Shown here one piece after another: positions 1-11,284 of a DNA stretch of 64,000 nucleotides (its first letter is position 1; every line of letters starts with the position of its first letter). The stretch comes from Annulohypoxylon bovei var. microspora (taxonomy: Eukaryota; Ascomycota; Sordariomycetes; Xylariales; Hypoxylaceae): contig MU405270.1 of the NCBI GenBank assembly GCA_022836615.1, positions 124,001-188,000 of the forward strand. Direction: 5' to 3'. Under the pieces are notes generated by a model. That model worked only from the letters and a program-made list of their open reading frames with translations. It was not told the DNA's origin and ran no database searches. The translations under genes were made by a program, and so were the position numbers.

Positions 1-741
1 CCAGTGAATCCACATCCCCCGCAAGTAATCCCCGAGAAGATTGTACAAGGGATATCGAGAAAGGAATGATAAGCAATACGGAATCCAGTAGGTCTCGTCG
101 GGGCTGTCGTAATAATCCGTCTCGGTGCGCTTCCTTAGGTCCCTGATAGTGTCCGCCCTCTTCTCATCAGCCCTCGACCAAACTCGTAAACAGATGCCGT
201 AGAGCGTGTGAGACGAATCTTGTTGTAGAACGAATGCATGGTGAACACAGTGGGGTTGACTACGGCCAGTACAGATCTCGACATCGTGAGGGAAACAGGC
301 CTAACAGAGTTAGTAGGTAGAAAAGGTTCCAAAATTCCAAGAATAACATACCCTCATAGCAGCATGTAAAGATCTAGCAACTTCATTGTCTTGCTCAAGA
401 CGAGGGCTACTCCCCAAAATTTCTGGCAACCAGAATTGACCAACTGCTCCCTTCATGTGGCCAATTTTGCCCTGATTTGGGGCAGGGGCCTTAACCCATT
501 GAGATGGCTCTCTTCCAACACCACAGACCATGTAGGCATGGGTCAGAGTCTTCGGGGTTCGTTGCTGAGGTTTGCCATTCAGAGTAGAGGGGATCGGCTG
601 CGTGATACGGGAATGGAGAGACGACGTCCTACTAGGTATTATCAAGTTGGTGTCGCCCTGGTCGCGTGTGCTGGGTCGAGCATCACGATCGCTAGTACGC
701 GGGCGCGTAAAGGAAGAATGTGTGTTGAGTGAAGGCGCCAT
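1..741 (-). CDS. DENN (AEX-3) domain protein, 5' part (runs off left edge)
   Basis: Two exons on the minus strand, 741-352 and 300-<1, joined across a 51-nt intron (GTATGT...TTAG) that keeps the frame. The 230 visible residues start with a Ser/Thr/Arg-rich disordered leader of about 60 residues. The uDENN-type core follows, with the blocks AYMVCGVGREPSQWVKAP, GQFWLPEILGSSPRLEQDNE, FPHDVEICTG and YWIPYCLSFLSRYPLYNLL. From family knowledge, DENN proteins are guanine-nucleotide exchange factors or regulators for Rab/Arf GTPases in membrane traffic; the specific GTPase cannot be read here. I chose the ATG at 741 because the frame extends upstream only to a TTG at 747. The cDENN and dDENN parts lie outside the window. 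The family call is firm and the function is inferred from the family. Confidence 0.88.
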
Positions 742-3700
742 GATCAATCGGATTAGATTACCTCCCTTATCCTGTTATGGTTATTTGTTGCTATTTCGAA
801 TTTAATCCCCTCGCAACAGGAACCAGACGAAACCAAGTTACCGACCAAACCGGATCCAATCGATTACAAAAAGATCATTAAATAGTTCGAAACTGCTCCA
901 ATTAAAGACCCTTTCGTGAAAGTTGTTTTCTGACCCGAAAGATCAGAAACAAACCACCCAGCTACTACTCATTGACAAGACGAGCGATAGCCTGTTGCCA
1001 GAATAAGAGTAACAAAGTGTACAGTCTTGCTGCAACTTCTCAAGTGGGGGAAGAGAGGAAACAGGCGGGAGGGATGGTGGAGGAGAGGTCGCTCAAGAAG
1101 AGGGAAAAGGAGAGACGAGATGTGAAAGAGAATGGTATTGCGTGGTAGAAAAGGGTTGTGGTGCGTGTCGGGCAGAGGGCGAGAAGGGAGATTTGCGCCG
1201 AAAGACCGAAGCAGAATGAGAGTCAATGCGCGCTCGAATTGCCTGTTTGGTGAATTGAATTGTACAATACAAGCTCGTAACCCCCTGGCATTAGAAATAA
1301 AATAATGAACAAAGACCTAGGATGTGCTAGGATACCACTATGTAATTATGTAGCTATTATGTATGTTGTAGTATGGATGCTGGTATGTCGACAGTGACGA
1401 CCTGTGACACGGCCAAACGAGGAAAGCTTCAAGAAAAAAAAGACAGACACCCGTGGCTGCCTGTGTTACAATTTGCTAGGGACGGGGAAATAACAAGTGG
1501 GTTTTGACGGTCGAAAGTGGTACAGGTCGTTTAGCTTGCCAGGGGATCGACATCCAAAGAGGTGCCAAAGGGACTATGTAACGAATACCCTGATATGATT
1601 AGTGCCTGTCGCGGACTTTGCCTTAGAAATGCTAGGAAATACCACAAGTTGTTTCATCAAAAACTAACTTGCCTGGCTATAGATGTAACACTTTTTGCGT
1701 ATCTAATACTTTCAAGGACCATTTTAACAAGGGGGATCAAGCTACCCCCCTGATTAGCTCAACTGTTTAGCGCAAACTATAGCTAGGGTCCCTGGCAATC
1801 TCAAATTTAGGTGGGTCTGCTACATTTCAAGTTATAGCCAATAGGATAACTAGATGAGTAACTGAAGTGGAATAGCGTTGTAGAACTAAGAGCTGTAAAC
1901 CCCCGAACTAGCTTGAGAAGAAAAAAGAAGAAAGGGGCCGTTATCTTGAAAGTCACTCCGAAAACCATCGTCAAACGGTTCACCGTCTATGTAACAAAAG
2001 CAATAGTGACATAAATTTTCCCAACGATCGGATTAAGCTCATACGCATCGAGATACTACCACATTTTAGGTTTATGCAATGATAGACACCTTGCGAGAAA
2101 AAGGTTTACGGATGAACTAGAACACTGACTTTGACGAAATAGCCTATGACGAGGTCTAGCGTTAGGATAGGATAGGTATGCAGCTTGGAAGAAAAGAAAA
2201 TGGTACCCACTCTGAGGGTAAACACAGTGTGGATATAGAACCGGTAAGTTCCAAGGCTAACAAAGTTTCTTCGTGAAGATATTCAATGTTCTTCGATGAC
2301 CATGGTCTTATTGAACATTTTAATACTTTACATTCATCGAAGAAACAAGAATTCTCATTTGAATAATGGAAACCAATATGTATATCCCTTTGAGCCTCAC
2401 ACTTGTGAGACCATAAGTAAGATCATACATAATACATGAAGAATTTGCCTGATTTGAACACGTCTCAGACCAAAATAGGTTCCGCGAGACTGCTTGTACA
2501 TAATCGCCTGAGCCACTGACTCTCGGGTTTCTCAGCTCGTCACCGACCTAAAGCCTCATGCCATCCATATGATCATTGTGAGTCCGCCCTGAAATAGACA
2601 GTATTCCATTGCAGTCCAGAATGCTCGGTCAAGAATTGAAGACAGGGGATAGAAAAACGGTCAACTTGTTCTTGTGGCACAGTACGGAAAATAACAGACC
2701 ATAAATGAATATGGGGTGCATAAGGATTCGTAAGGGTATGAAAATATATGTATGAATTACAATACAACCAATACAACATAACCAAAGCCTGAATACTCCC
2801 AAATATTATTTAATACTTATTTCATTTTTCTTTCACTTTACATCTCTATTAATCGACTTCACTGTTCGCTTAATAAGGCTCTTGAAATGTGCAGCTAAAA
2901 GTACTATGTATAAGTAGCTACCTCTATGAGATGTTCTTCATTTCCCACTCCTATGTTGTACATACGAACTTATGCACGCTATGACCCACGACAATGGTTC
3001 ATCCCTCCATTGCCCCTCCATTCGACGTAAGCAAAAACACAACTTGGAAATCCTTCGAAAGCCTGGTCTATGAGGCATATTCCCTATTTGGCTTACCGTC
3101 GGTGTAAGGAAGGCAGTGGTATCTATTAAGGTGTGTACATTTATTTGATCTTAGACCCTTTCGTACATGGCATGGATATGTTTGCGCTTCGATGTTGTGT
3201 AGTTTTCGGTCTTAATTGTGGATTGGATATGTAGGTCAAACGCCTGGGCATCTTCTACTATTCAAATAGCTGCAGATGCAAATGCAAGGCGGGAAGCAAC
3301 ACTACTCTGCCCGTATGTATGTAAGCCTGGCAATCAACCGAAAGGAATCTGATCCATACGAAACAGCTGCCGGCATCATTTTCAACATGCCACCGTCTAC
3401 CGAATCGACGGCTTCAGACGTAATGTTTCGGAATCACATCAGGCCTCAACCGCTATGTATGTAGGTCAAGGTTACCACTGCGATGCATCGTGATAACAAG
3501 AATAGTTCTGCCAATCGGTTCAGTTGCGACTTGCGGAAGCCATCTCACTGATCGCCCCTCATTTGTTAGCAGAATCGCGACCCAGAAAAATCTGCAAGGG
3601 GAGGTGATCAGAGGGGTCCTTAATGCTTCTTTTATTAAAACGCCATCCCAGGTTTTGCAACTTTACCCTGCTCTCGCTGCGTACGATGACTTAGATCACA

Positions 3701-4337
3701 TAATTGTTGTGATTTTAACATCCTGTCATTAATCAACCCATACTATTATCACATTACATCGTATTTATTAAGTCAGTGTGAACCTTTTAATATATAACAA
3801 GCCAGTAATACGAAATATCACTATGCAATGGCAAGTCAACACCGTTTCTAAAAGTGCAATCCATTCAATATATTCATACCATGTAGATGCCAATGTCCAT
3901 CTCAATCGACTAAACATTTAGCTAGCTGGCTAGATAACTTCTGAAGCAATGAAGCTTTCACTAAACGTTCCAGAAGTGATCACTGCATAAAATTGACAGT
4001 CGATCCCACGTGTTTCAATACACGGCAATATGCAATTCCCAAGCAATTGGTACTACACAAACGTATTGAATCGAATTATCAACTGTATTATATGTTGCCA
4101 CGACTTTCTCATGTTGTATTTTATAGACTTGGAATTCTATATGTATGATAACGTACGTATAATATACCTTGTCAGCTTGTGTTGAAGCCCAGACCCGCCC
4201 AACATGCTAAGCCAGGAGCTGGCCTGCTTGGGATCTTGATTTACCCCTGGTCTAGCCTCTTTAAGATGTCATTCGGTTACATTCGCATGGCGCTAACGTC
4301 CAGTTAAGCTTAGTGTGCGATCCGAGCTTACAGTCGG
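742..4337. other. Gene-free AT-rich interval
   Basis: No open frame here has a recognisable domain, a convincing start or a splice structure; the longest are 60-85 codons. It holds the promoter side of the DENN gene, a purine-rich run near 1914-1940 and the large palindrome at 2265-2346 listed separately. The base composition fits decayed, possibly RIP-affected, repeat DNA, but no transposon protein relic can be read. Confidence 0.5.
2265..2346. repeat. 82-bp imperfect palindrome (hairpin-capable)
   Basis: Nested inverted repeats share almost the same centre. The outer arms are GTTTCTTCGTGAA (2265-2277) and TTCATCGAAGAAAC (2333-2346), complementary apart from one extra base. The inner arms are AATGTTC (2285-2291) and GAACATT (2313-2319). 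The core GACCATGGTC (2298-2307) is a perfect 10-bp palindrome. It could be the end of a small transposon, a regulatory hairpin or chance in AT-rich DNA; no gene lies close by. Confidence 0.55.
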
Positions 4338-4624
4338 CCCCCTGTAATAATGTTAGTACGAACCTGTTTCGGTACTTTATTAATGCTTGTTATAGAAGTA
4401 TTATACCAGGTTTCAACCCTAAATAAAGTAACGAGATCTTATCGTTAAAACATATACTTTTTTTTATATGTTAGAGAATACTAATTGTATCTTTAAGATC
4501 TTGTATGAAAAAACATAAAAATTATATATGTTTCGATAATACGTATTAAAGCCCTGTTCGAAACTTCTATACCCTAGTGCAAATCGGTAGTTTCAGAAAA
4601 GCGTACTAACATTATTTCAGGGGG
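4338..4624. mobile_element. Candidate MITE, 287 bp, with terminal inverted repeats
   Basis: The left end (4338-4360) and the reverse complement of the right end (4624-4602) are both 23 bp and differ at one position: CCCCCTGTAATAATGTTAG and CCCCCTGAAATAATGTTAG, each followed by TACG. With no gap, a second shared block TATAGAAGT appears 30 bp further in on both sides, so the inverted homology is about 75 bp long but diverged. The centre is AT-rich with oligo-T and TATATG runs. There is no coding capacity, so this would be a non-autonomous element. I see no clear target-site duplication: the flanks are CAGTCGG and TGAACTG. The superfamily is therefore undetermined. Confidence 0.6.
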
Positions 4625-6699
4625 TGAACTGTATGGCTGCGCAGCTCGAGTTCAAAGCTTTATCTACTCTCCACGTGATTATTTCTTAGACGACCCAGCT
4701 CGGCGATCCGAACTATCCAAGCTGTCGGCGTCAACAAAAAGATCGTCATCTTCCTAGTCTATGGAAATCATTTCATTGCAAGCGAATATCTTTCCTGTCA
4801 AATTTTGTCAAGGTCCTTCCTTACTCCAATCTATATCTAACACCTCAGCAATGTTTCAACATTATTAATAATATGTTTGAGTTAGCTAAGGCGACTTATT
4901 AAGGTGTCGAAATTACCTTTTCCGTTACATGCTTCCCTAGTGGTGATGTTCGGTTTCCCCCACAAGAGTTTTGGCGCAAGGTTTTTCCAGGCTTGATCAA
5001 CTCTCATTATCGGCTTGAATCGAATCCCCCAAATATTTAAAGATATTGGTTCGCTTACCTATAATTAGCCTCTCGTTACTTTCAACCTCCCTTCGTTGAC
5101 ATATCATGTGTTCGTGTTTCCAGTCGGTTACTTGCGACAACCAATCAGTACTTCAATTTCCACAACTGCCATCCATATACGATTTTCGAGTATCCCTTCT
5201 CCCAGATCAACCTTAAGAGTGTCTAACCGCTTAGCCACAAGCCTGATAAATACAATTGAGGACACCAGCTGAAATCAGCCATGCATGTTCCGAGTAAAAT
5301 ACTCGACAGCGGCTGTGGAATGTAATGTTTCATTCCACGATCGGGAGGTTGAGACTAAGCTGGACTAGAAGGTCTACTATCGATGCTAATATACCGAATC
5401 CACGGTAAGTACGTGACTTCCATCGTTTTTTAGGCACTAGGCAAGGTTATTTTGTTTCTTGGCCACGTGAGGGTTAGATCAAAATGTTTTAACCTCGAAC
5501 ATCACAGCATTATGTGAACATTGTCATATGCCAATATTCAAACTAACTATGTACGCTTTACGTTTCTATGGTAATTTATGCATATATGTATTGTATATGT
5601 GTAATTATATGCAAATATTAACCTCTTAAACGACACCCCTAAACGACGTTTAGAGATATGTTAATGTTTCTGGGCGTCACCTCAGGAATCGAATTGGTCT
5701 GAGATGAAGTCGACTCCCTTTGAGAAGGAGACCTAATCATCTCTCATGTTTTCTTATCGCATTTTCTATTTTCCAAGAATGTGTTCCGGATAACTAGCCG
5801 TCGCCACAACGAATCAGATGAACCCCTCTCCAAGAAGTAAGTTCTCCTGACCGTTATTCTGATCAAGCTCGCGTTACACGGCGCAAGCTAGGCGAATTAC
5901 GCATTTCGGGGTTGCCCTTAGTCGCAAGTGGCTGCAGGTCGGAGTTTGGGGCGCCTGAGCAGGATACGGCAGTCATCAAGCCGTCAAATACCGGTGAGGG
6001 CTTGAGCATCGTGAGTGGCTTCATTGCCAGCCTATGGTATGGTCTAGGTTCTTAGATTAGCCGATTAGGTTCATCTAGATGCGATCGATGAATTGTCTCC
6101 AATTCTTGATTTCGGGCGAACCCCTGAGAAGTACTACCTGCTCACTACCTACCTAGGTAGGTAATAGATAGGTTCGAACATGTAGTACGTGCTATTATCT
6201 TTTGCTGGAATCATTTGCGGGATCTTAGTTCATGAATGTCACGGCGAAAATCACATTCCGACCTGCTGCTAGAAGCTTGCTATCATTTGCTTTGAAGATA
6301 CCTAGGTACCTATGGATGCCCATTACTGTGGCGTTGCCCCCTCTCCTAAACGAGGGGGTATGATGCGTGGAACAGTTGCCCAGAATACCTTTGCGAAATA
6401 CTGTTCCATATTAATCTAATTGCCATGGAATATACGATGACTTTCGAACCCGATATGAAAACCCTCACGACCAGATATTCGGAGTACTATGATAACAAAA
6501 GGGCTCAAGAATGTGATGAGGGACATCATTGCTAATAGAATCGAAAGATCAGCATCGCTATTTCTAGAACATTGAGTGACCTTTAGCGTACATGTCAGTA
6601 GGTAGTCACTGACACGACAACCAGTTACAAAATTCTATAGCTCAGGCTCTGCCAGCATTGGAACGTTTCAATGAATTTTCTTGATCCTCTCATGCACAC
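4625..6699. other. Gene-free interval downstream of the SAT4-type gene
   Basis: I see no supportable gene. It holds two dispersed TACCTAGGTA-type palindromes (6146-6163 and about 6299-6311) and the likely 3' UTR of the minus-strand gene ending at 6700. Short frames lack start context and domains. Confidence 0.5.
6146..6163. repeat. Perfect 18-bp palindrome of the TACCTAGGTA family
   Basis: TACCTACCTAGGTAGGTA reads identically on both strands. Related words (ACCTAGGTA, GGTAGGTA, TAGGTACCTA) recur in most intergenic gaps of this window, so this is one copy of a dispersed short motif and not a unique site. Its function is unknown. Confidence 0.6.
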
Positions 6700-7928
6700 T
6701 CAAAGCACTATCATGTTCTCCTTACTCGAGCTGTCGCCGTCGAGCCTATTCCAAGGCCCGCTCCCTTGGGAGCCGAGTTCCGACAACCTGCTGTTCCTCG
6801 TGTTCCTCGGACTCAAGTGCTTCAACTGAGTGGACACAGTTTGTTTCGTCAGCGGCGTGCCTCCTATCGTCTTGAGTGCCCCTCCCTTGTTGCCAGTAGT
6901 CGATCGACTCTTCGTCGTTCCGTAATACCTGAAGAGCTTACGGATGGGTGGTAAAGCTGCAGCGATGATTCCAATACCGTTCTCGACGTTAGACCAGAGG
7001 ATGATATTGGCGAAGTAATCTAAAATGGATTAATACTGGTAATCCTAAATGCGACCTCGAATGCTTAGGTAGCTTGGGGAGACTTACATAGTTGATCCTC
7101 CTCAATAAGATAATACTTCAGATACGGTAGTCGAACAATGGCGCACACTCCACCCAAACTTCCGAAGGCCAAGACAACGATCAGAGATACCTTTACACGC
7201 CGTCGCATTTCGAGGTCCTTTAGGAGAAGATAGGGAATCACGGCGCAAGCCCAATCGAGGATAATTGTGAAGGCGGTGAAGATGTAGCTGAGATAAGCCA
7301 TTACGGTGTGAACTCTGCAAGAACCCAAAGCCAAGTCCCACTGAGACCCCAAGGGGACGCAGGTGCTGATGAGAACGATGAGGACTGCGACTGTAAAGAC
7401 AGGCGTTGATATTAGAATACCCAGAATTATAAATCGGAACACCTTTTTAGTTGTCGTCAGGCGTAGTAAAGCAACGGCAATACCAGCTTTGACCAAGTTC
7501 GATGAGACAGCATAGTGCATTTGCCAGTAGCCCATGTAATAGGTCGCTCTGGCTTTTAGAGAGTCCGTCAGCTGGGCATCTGGAGTTGCGAGCCCATATT
7601 GGCAACCTAGTATGACAAATATGCAAGAGGGTACGAAAGTGGCCTACCGAAAGGGGACTTCATGTTAGTTGTGCTAAAATTTGACCTCATCATCCAGTAG
7701 ACGTACATAACTAAGGAGCGCAAGAGTGTCATCCCACCCCCAAATTTTCATATCGCGGAATATCCATCCTCGAGCCCATAATCGGAGGCCTATTAGTATG
7801 GTAGTGAGGACGATTAAAGCGATCTGAACCCGAACAACGGTGGCAGCGAATCCTTCCGGTTCGAACGAGTGTTGATTCCAGGCCGAGTCAATTAATTCCT
7901 GACCGGACAAGCGACCCTGGGGAGCCAT
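6700..7928 (-). CDS. PTH11-like / SAT4-family (fungal rhodopsin-fold) 7-TM membrane protein
   Basis: Three exons: 7928-7707, 7643-7088 and 7019-6700, encoding 365 residues. The introns (63 and 68 nt) start GTACGT and GTAAGT and keep the frame. Seven hydrophobic segments are visible: TM1 about residues 34-52 (ALIVLTTILIGLRLWARGW), TM2 after GWDDTLALLSY, then segments ending in PYLLLKDLE and VRLPYLKYYL. The last carries the family hallmark ILWSNVENGIGIIAAALPPI. A 90-residue Ser/Thr/Arg-rich cytoplasmic tail follows. Fungal members include Magnaporthe PTH11, a surface-sensing receptor, but most of the large family has no known ligand and this copy lacks an obvious CFEM domain. An in-frame ATG also exists at 7988; 7928 was preferred because the residues upstream resemble UTR. 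The P450 gene is divergent, 1.5 kb away. Confidence 0.88.
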
Positions 7929-9408
7929 TAAACCTATAAGAATTAGAAAGTCTCGTGGATATGTCCCATCGAAGGCTACAGCTTTCATACACGAAAACAA
8001 GGAAGAAAAAAGGCTGCCACGACTTTATCTCAAGGTTAGGAAAAAAGGCCTCTTCGGGCAAGAGATATATTCTCCAGCCCCCTTGCAAATCCGTACGCAC
8101 CGAGAACCTTTCAGCCGGTACCAAGAGCTTCCAAGATTTTATTGCTGGGCATCCGGGTACCTAATGTCACGGCTCGAGGACCCCTACAATACCCCTTGAT
8201 GAGCAGTATGAGCAGTAACATCTCAAGGTTGCGAACGAACATCGGCGACCGATCACCACCAGGGTGAAAGCCAATAGAGGGCTGAGAATGAAACGTAACG
8301 CTGGTACGTCGTCTTTCGCCTAATCTTGGTTGTATGAGAAGTACCGGGATTATTACAGCCACATAAGCCTACCAGGGTAGAAACATTTGTGTGCGAGAGG
8401 ACGTGCACGGCTTCTAGCCCCAGGGGATAATTGGTACAAATAGGACGGTAATATTATGGTACGAGTTCGTAACCTGGGAGTTTATAATAATCGAATTGCG
8501 AAAGGGAGAATTGGCAAAAAAAGCTGTGCCCTACAGCTGTGCCTTATGGCATTATTACCAGGAAATAGGGTAATTGACCAATGATCCGATCACTATCTCG
8601 AATAGGAATGGAAAACAGATGATCTGCGACCTATCAACCCCGGCGGACCGTACGGGAGGAGCCGGGGGTCAATTCCGGTGAGCGAGGTTCTTTTCCCACC
8701 CCGGACCAGACAAATTTCACCTTGACGCCGAAAAAGTAAATCTTGCCGCAGATCTATCAATGAATTTCTTTTTATCAATCAGTACCCAGGTAGAAAGATG
8801 CATTATCTAACCAACGACCGCCTGGGAACTCGTTTTGGTATGATATCAAGTCTATGTAGGTATCTGTCTAAGGCATGTATGTTTTTCGAGTGCAGAAAAC
8901 TATTTATGCATGCGTTTCCCGCACCTGTCTCATGCTATGGTGACTAATTCAGAAGGGACGGTTAGCTGTATGCTGTCCGAGTCTGTCCCAATGATCTGTA
9001 GTAACAAGATTATGATTGGCTATTTACCTACTAACCTGGCTAGCTGGAACCGATGTCTGATAAAATGGTTACCAACAAACGGCATATGCATATAATCCAT
9101 GCTCAAAACTTGCGAGCTGCCAATGAGGTGATTGATTATTTCCCAAGGACTTGAGACTGTTGGTTGACGGTTACATCCTAGCATGAAGGTCCGAGAGCGT
9201 TCTATCATGTCTTCTCGACTGCTCGATTGCGGGGAGAGTCTCCTATTCTATGGGAGCACAATTTCGCGGGTCGTTAGTACCCCTTGCAGATCTTGAAGAA
9301 CCGTCTCCGCTCGTTCGAGTTACACCTGCTTTTTATCTACGGCTTCGCTCCGTTACTCAACATGCTTCATGTTTCTCCCAGGTCAGTATTCTTCGGGTAG
9401 GTATCGAG
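7929..9408. other. Divergent intergenic region between SAT4-type gene and P450
   Basis: 1.48 kb shared upstream region of two divergently transcribed genes. Open frames of 60-80 codons on both strands show no domain. An in-frame extension upstream of the P450 start (from 9250) is discussed in the P450 entry. I recognise no TATA box or factor site with certainty. Confidence 0.45.
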
Positions 9409-11284
9409 ATGGATTTACTTCTGTGTGCAGGCTTAACGGCCGTTGAGTCGATTCTGGCAAACAACATCCCGGGACAGGAGTCTCGGCCTGTGTCAGGCAA
9501 AGTTTCTTTTGCTCTTTTCTTGGGCCAATACTTTGTGGTCAAGTTTTACCGGATATTTTTGTACCATAGATACTTCTCGCCACTTCGCCATATCCCCGGT
9601 CCAACGGTAAGGGTGACCTCGGTCCGGAATAACTGAGCTCGACTTACTAATATACCTTGTCAGGACAATCACTTTCTCTTCGGACAGGCATTGAACTTCT
9701 TAAGGGCTGAAACGCCTACGACTCTCTACATTAAATGGACGAGGGAATATCCCGACGTTCCCTTCATTCGGTATCTCACCTGGGGTAACACCGAGGTGCT
9801 GTTCCCCGTCAACATCAATGCTCACCGGGAAGTGTTACAGTATCAATGCTATTCTCTGCAGAAGCCGGCATGGTTTCTCCGTATCGTGAAGGAGGTCGCC
9901 GGCCATGGACTTATCTTGATGGAAGGTGAGGAGCACAAGGCACATCGTAAGATGCTCGGCGGCTCCTTTTCTCTGAAGAACATTCGAAAGTTGAAGCCTA
10001 TCTTCCAAGAGAAGGCCCGAGATCTCGTCCGGTACTTCGACCAGTGCATCCGTGAGAATGACAACCAGACCGGCGTCATCGATTGCACCACCACTTTCTC
10101 TAAGGCCATTCTTGATATCATGGGCCAAGCTATTCTAGGAGTTAAGCTTGACTACGTAAAGCCTACTGATGAGAAGTCGGAACAGAGCAATATTATCAAG
10201 AAAGGATGTTCGTTTCACGAGGCTTACGACATATTTTTCTCGCCGGATGGTATGGGGAAGCTGTTGCTATTCGCCAATGGGTTTTTCCCCACCCGCTGGA
10301 TGCCATTTAAGGCAAATCGCGACTTCTTATTCGCAATGGATTGGTTGAATGATGTTCTTCGAGGTCTCATTCGAGACCGGACCCGCGAGGTTACCGCTGC
10401 AACTGCTGCCGGCAAGTACGAAGCCAATGACTCTATGGATTTAGTTACGTTCGTTGTTGAAGAGAGTTTGCCTGGCGGAATTGCTGAGGGCATCGGTGAG
10501 ACTGAATTCTTAGGCCATGTGAGTACAGTTTTCGGTTTATTTCGCTGTCCTGTGTAGTCTTGCGGCTTTCCATGGCTAACCCTTACCAGTTACTTGAATT
10601 CATGGCTGCCGGACACGACACATCTGCCAACATGCTTTCCTGGGCTTTGTATATCATGGCGCTGAACCCGGACATTCAAGATACCCTCCGCGAAGAACTA
10701 ATGCAGGTAGCAGCCGACCCAACATTCAACGAACTTGAGAGGCTCCCTTACTTAGAGGCTTTCTCTAAGGAGACTCTACGTATCTACTCTCCATGTAAGG
10801 CTAAGTGATCGACTGTCTGTTGCACAAATTCTAACATTTATCAGCCACCACTTACCAGCGTGAAACCAACACCGATATTGTGGTCGAAGGAGTTCACATT
10901 CCTAACGGCACCTTGTTTGATCTTTGCCCGTCAGTGACTCTACTGAATCCCGCGATTTGGGGCGAAGACGTAGACGACTTCAAGCCTACGCGATGGAACC
11001 ACTGTAAGTGATTATCCGTCTATTCTAGCGTTTAGATATCACTGACGATCGTTATGCTAGTGACCGGCGACCAGCTATCTCCCTACGCCTTCTCTCCTTT
11101 CTCCAATGGCCCGCGTATTTGCATAGGTCGTGGGTTCGCTATGTTTGAGATCAAGACCATCCTATTCGAGATCGTCCGGAACTACCGGTTTATCAGCGTA
11201 GATAGCGGCTTTACTGTTGAAAATCCTGGATTCACCCTTCGGCCTCACGGATTGAAGGTCAGGTTTGAGAAGATTAAGAATTGA
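9409..11284 (+). CDS. Cytochrome P450 monooxygenase
   Basis: Five exons: 9409-9606, 9664-10518, 10590-10794, 10845-11003 and 11061-11284, encoding 546 residues. The introns are 57, 71, 50 and 57 nt; the first has a TACTAAT branch point. P450 hallmarks run in order: N-terminal hydrophobic anchor, proline hinge HIPGP at about 62-66, I-helix AAGHDTSA (oxygen-binding Thr362), K-helix KETLR (Glu412, Arg415), FKPTRW, and the heme loop FSNGPRICIG with the haem-ligand Cys493. All key residues are present, so the enzyme should be active. Fungal P450s of this kind are ER-bound and need a reductase; the substrate cannot be read. The frame is open upstream to an ATG at 9250, which would add 53 residues. 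The start at 9409 puts the hydrophobic anchor first, as in the family. No polyketide, peptide or terpene synthase is adjacent. Confidence 0.92.
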
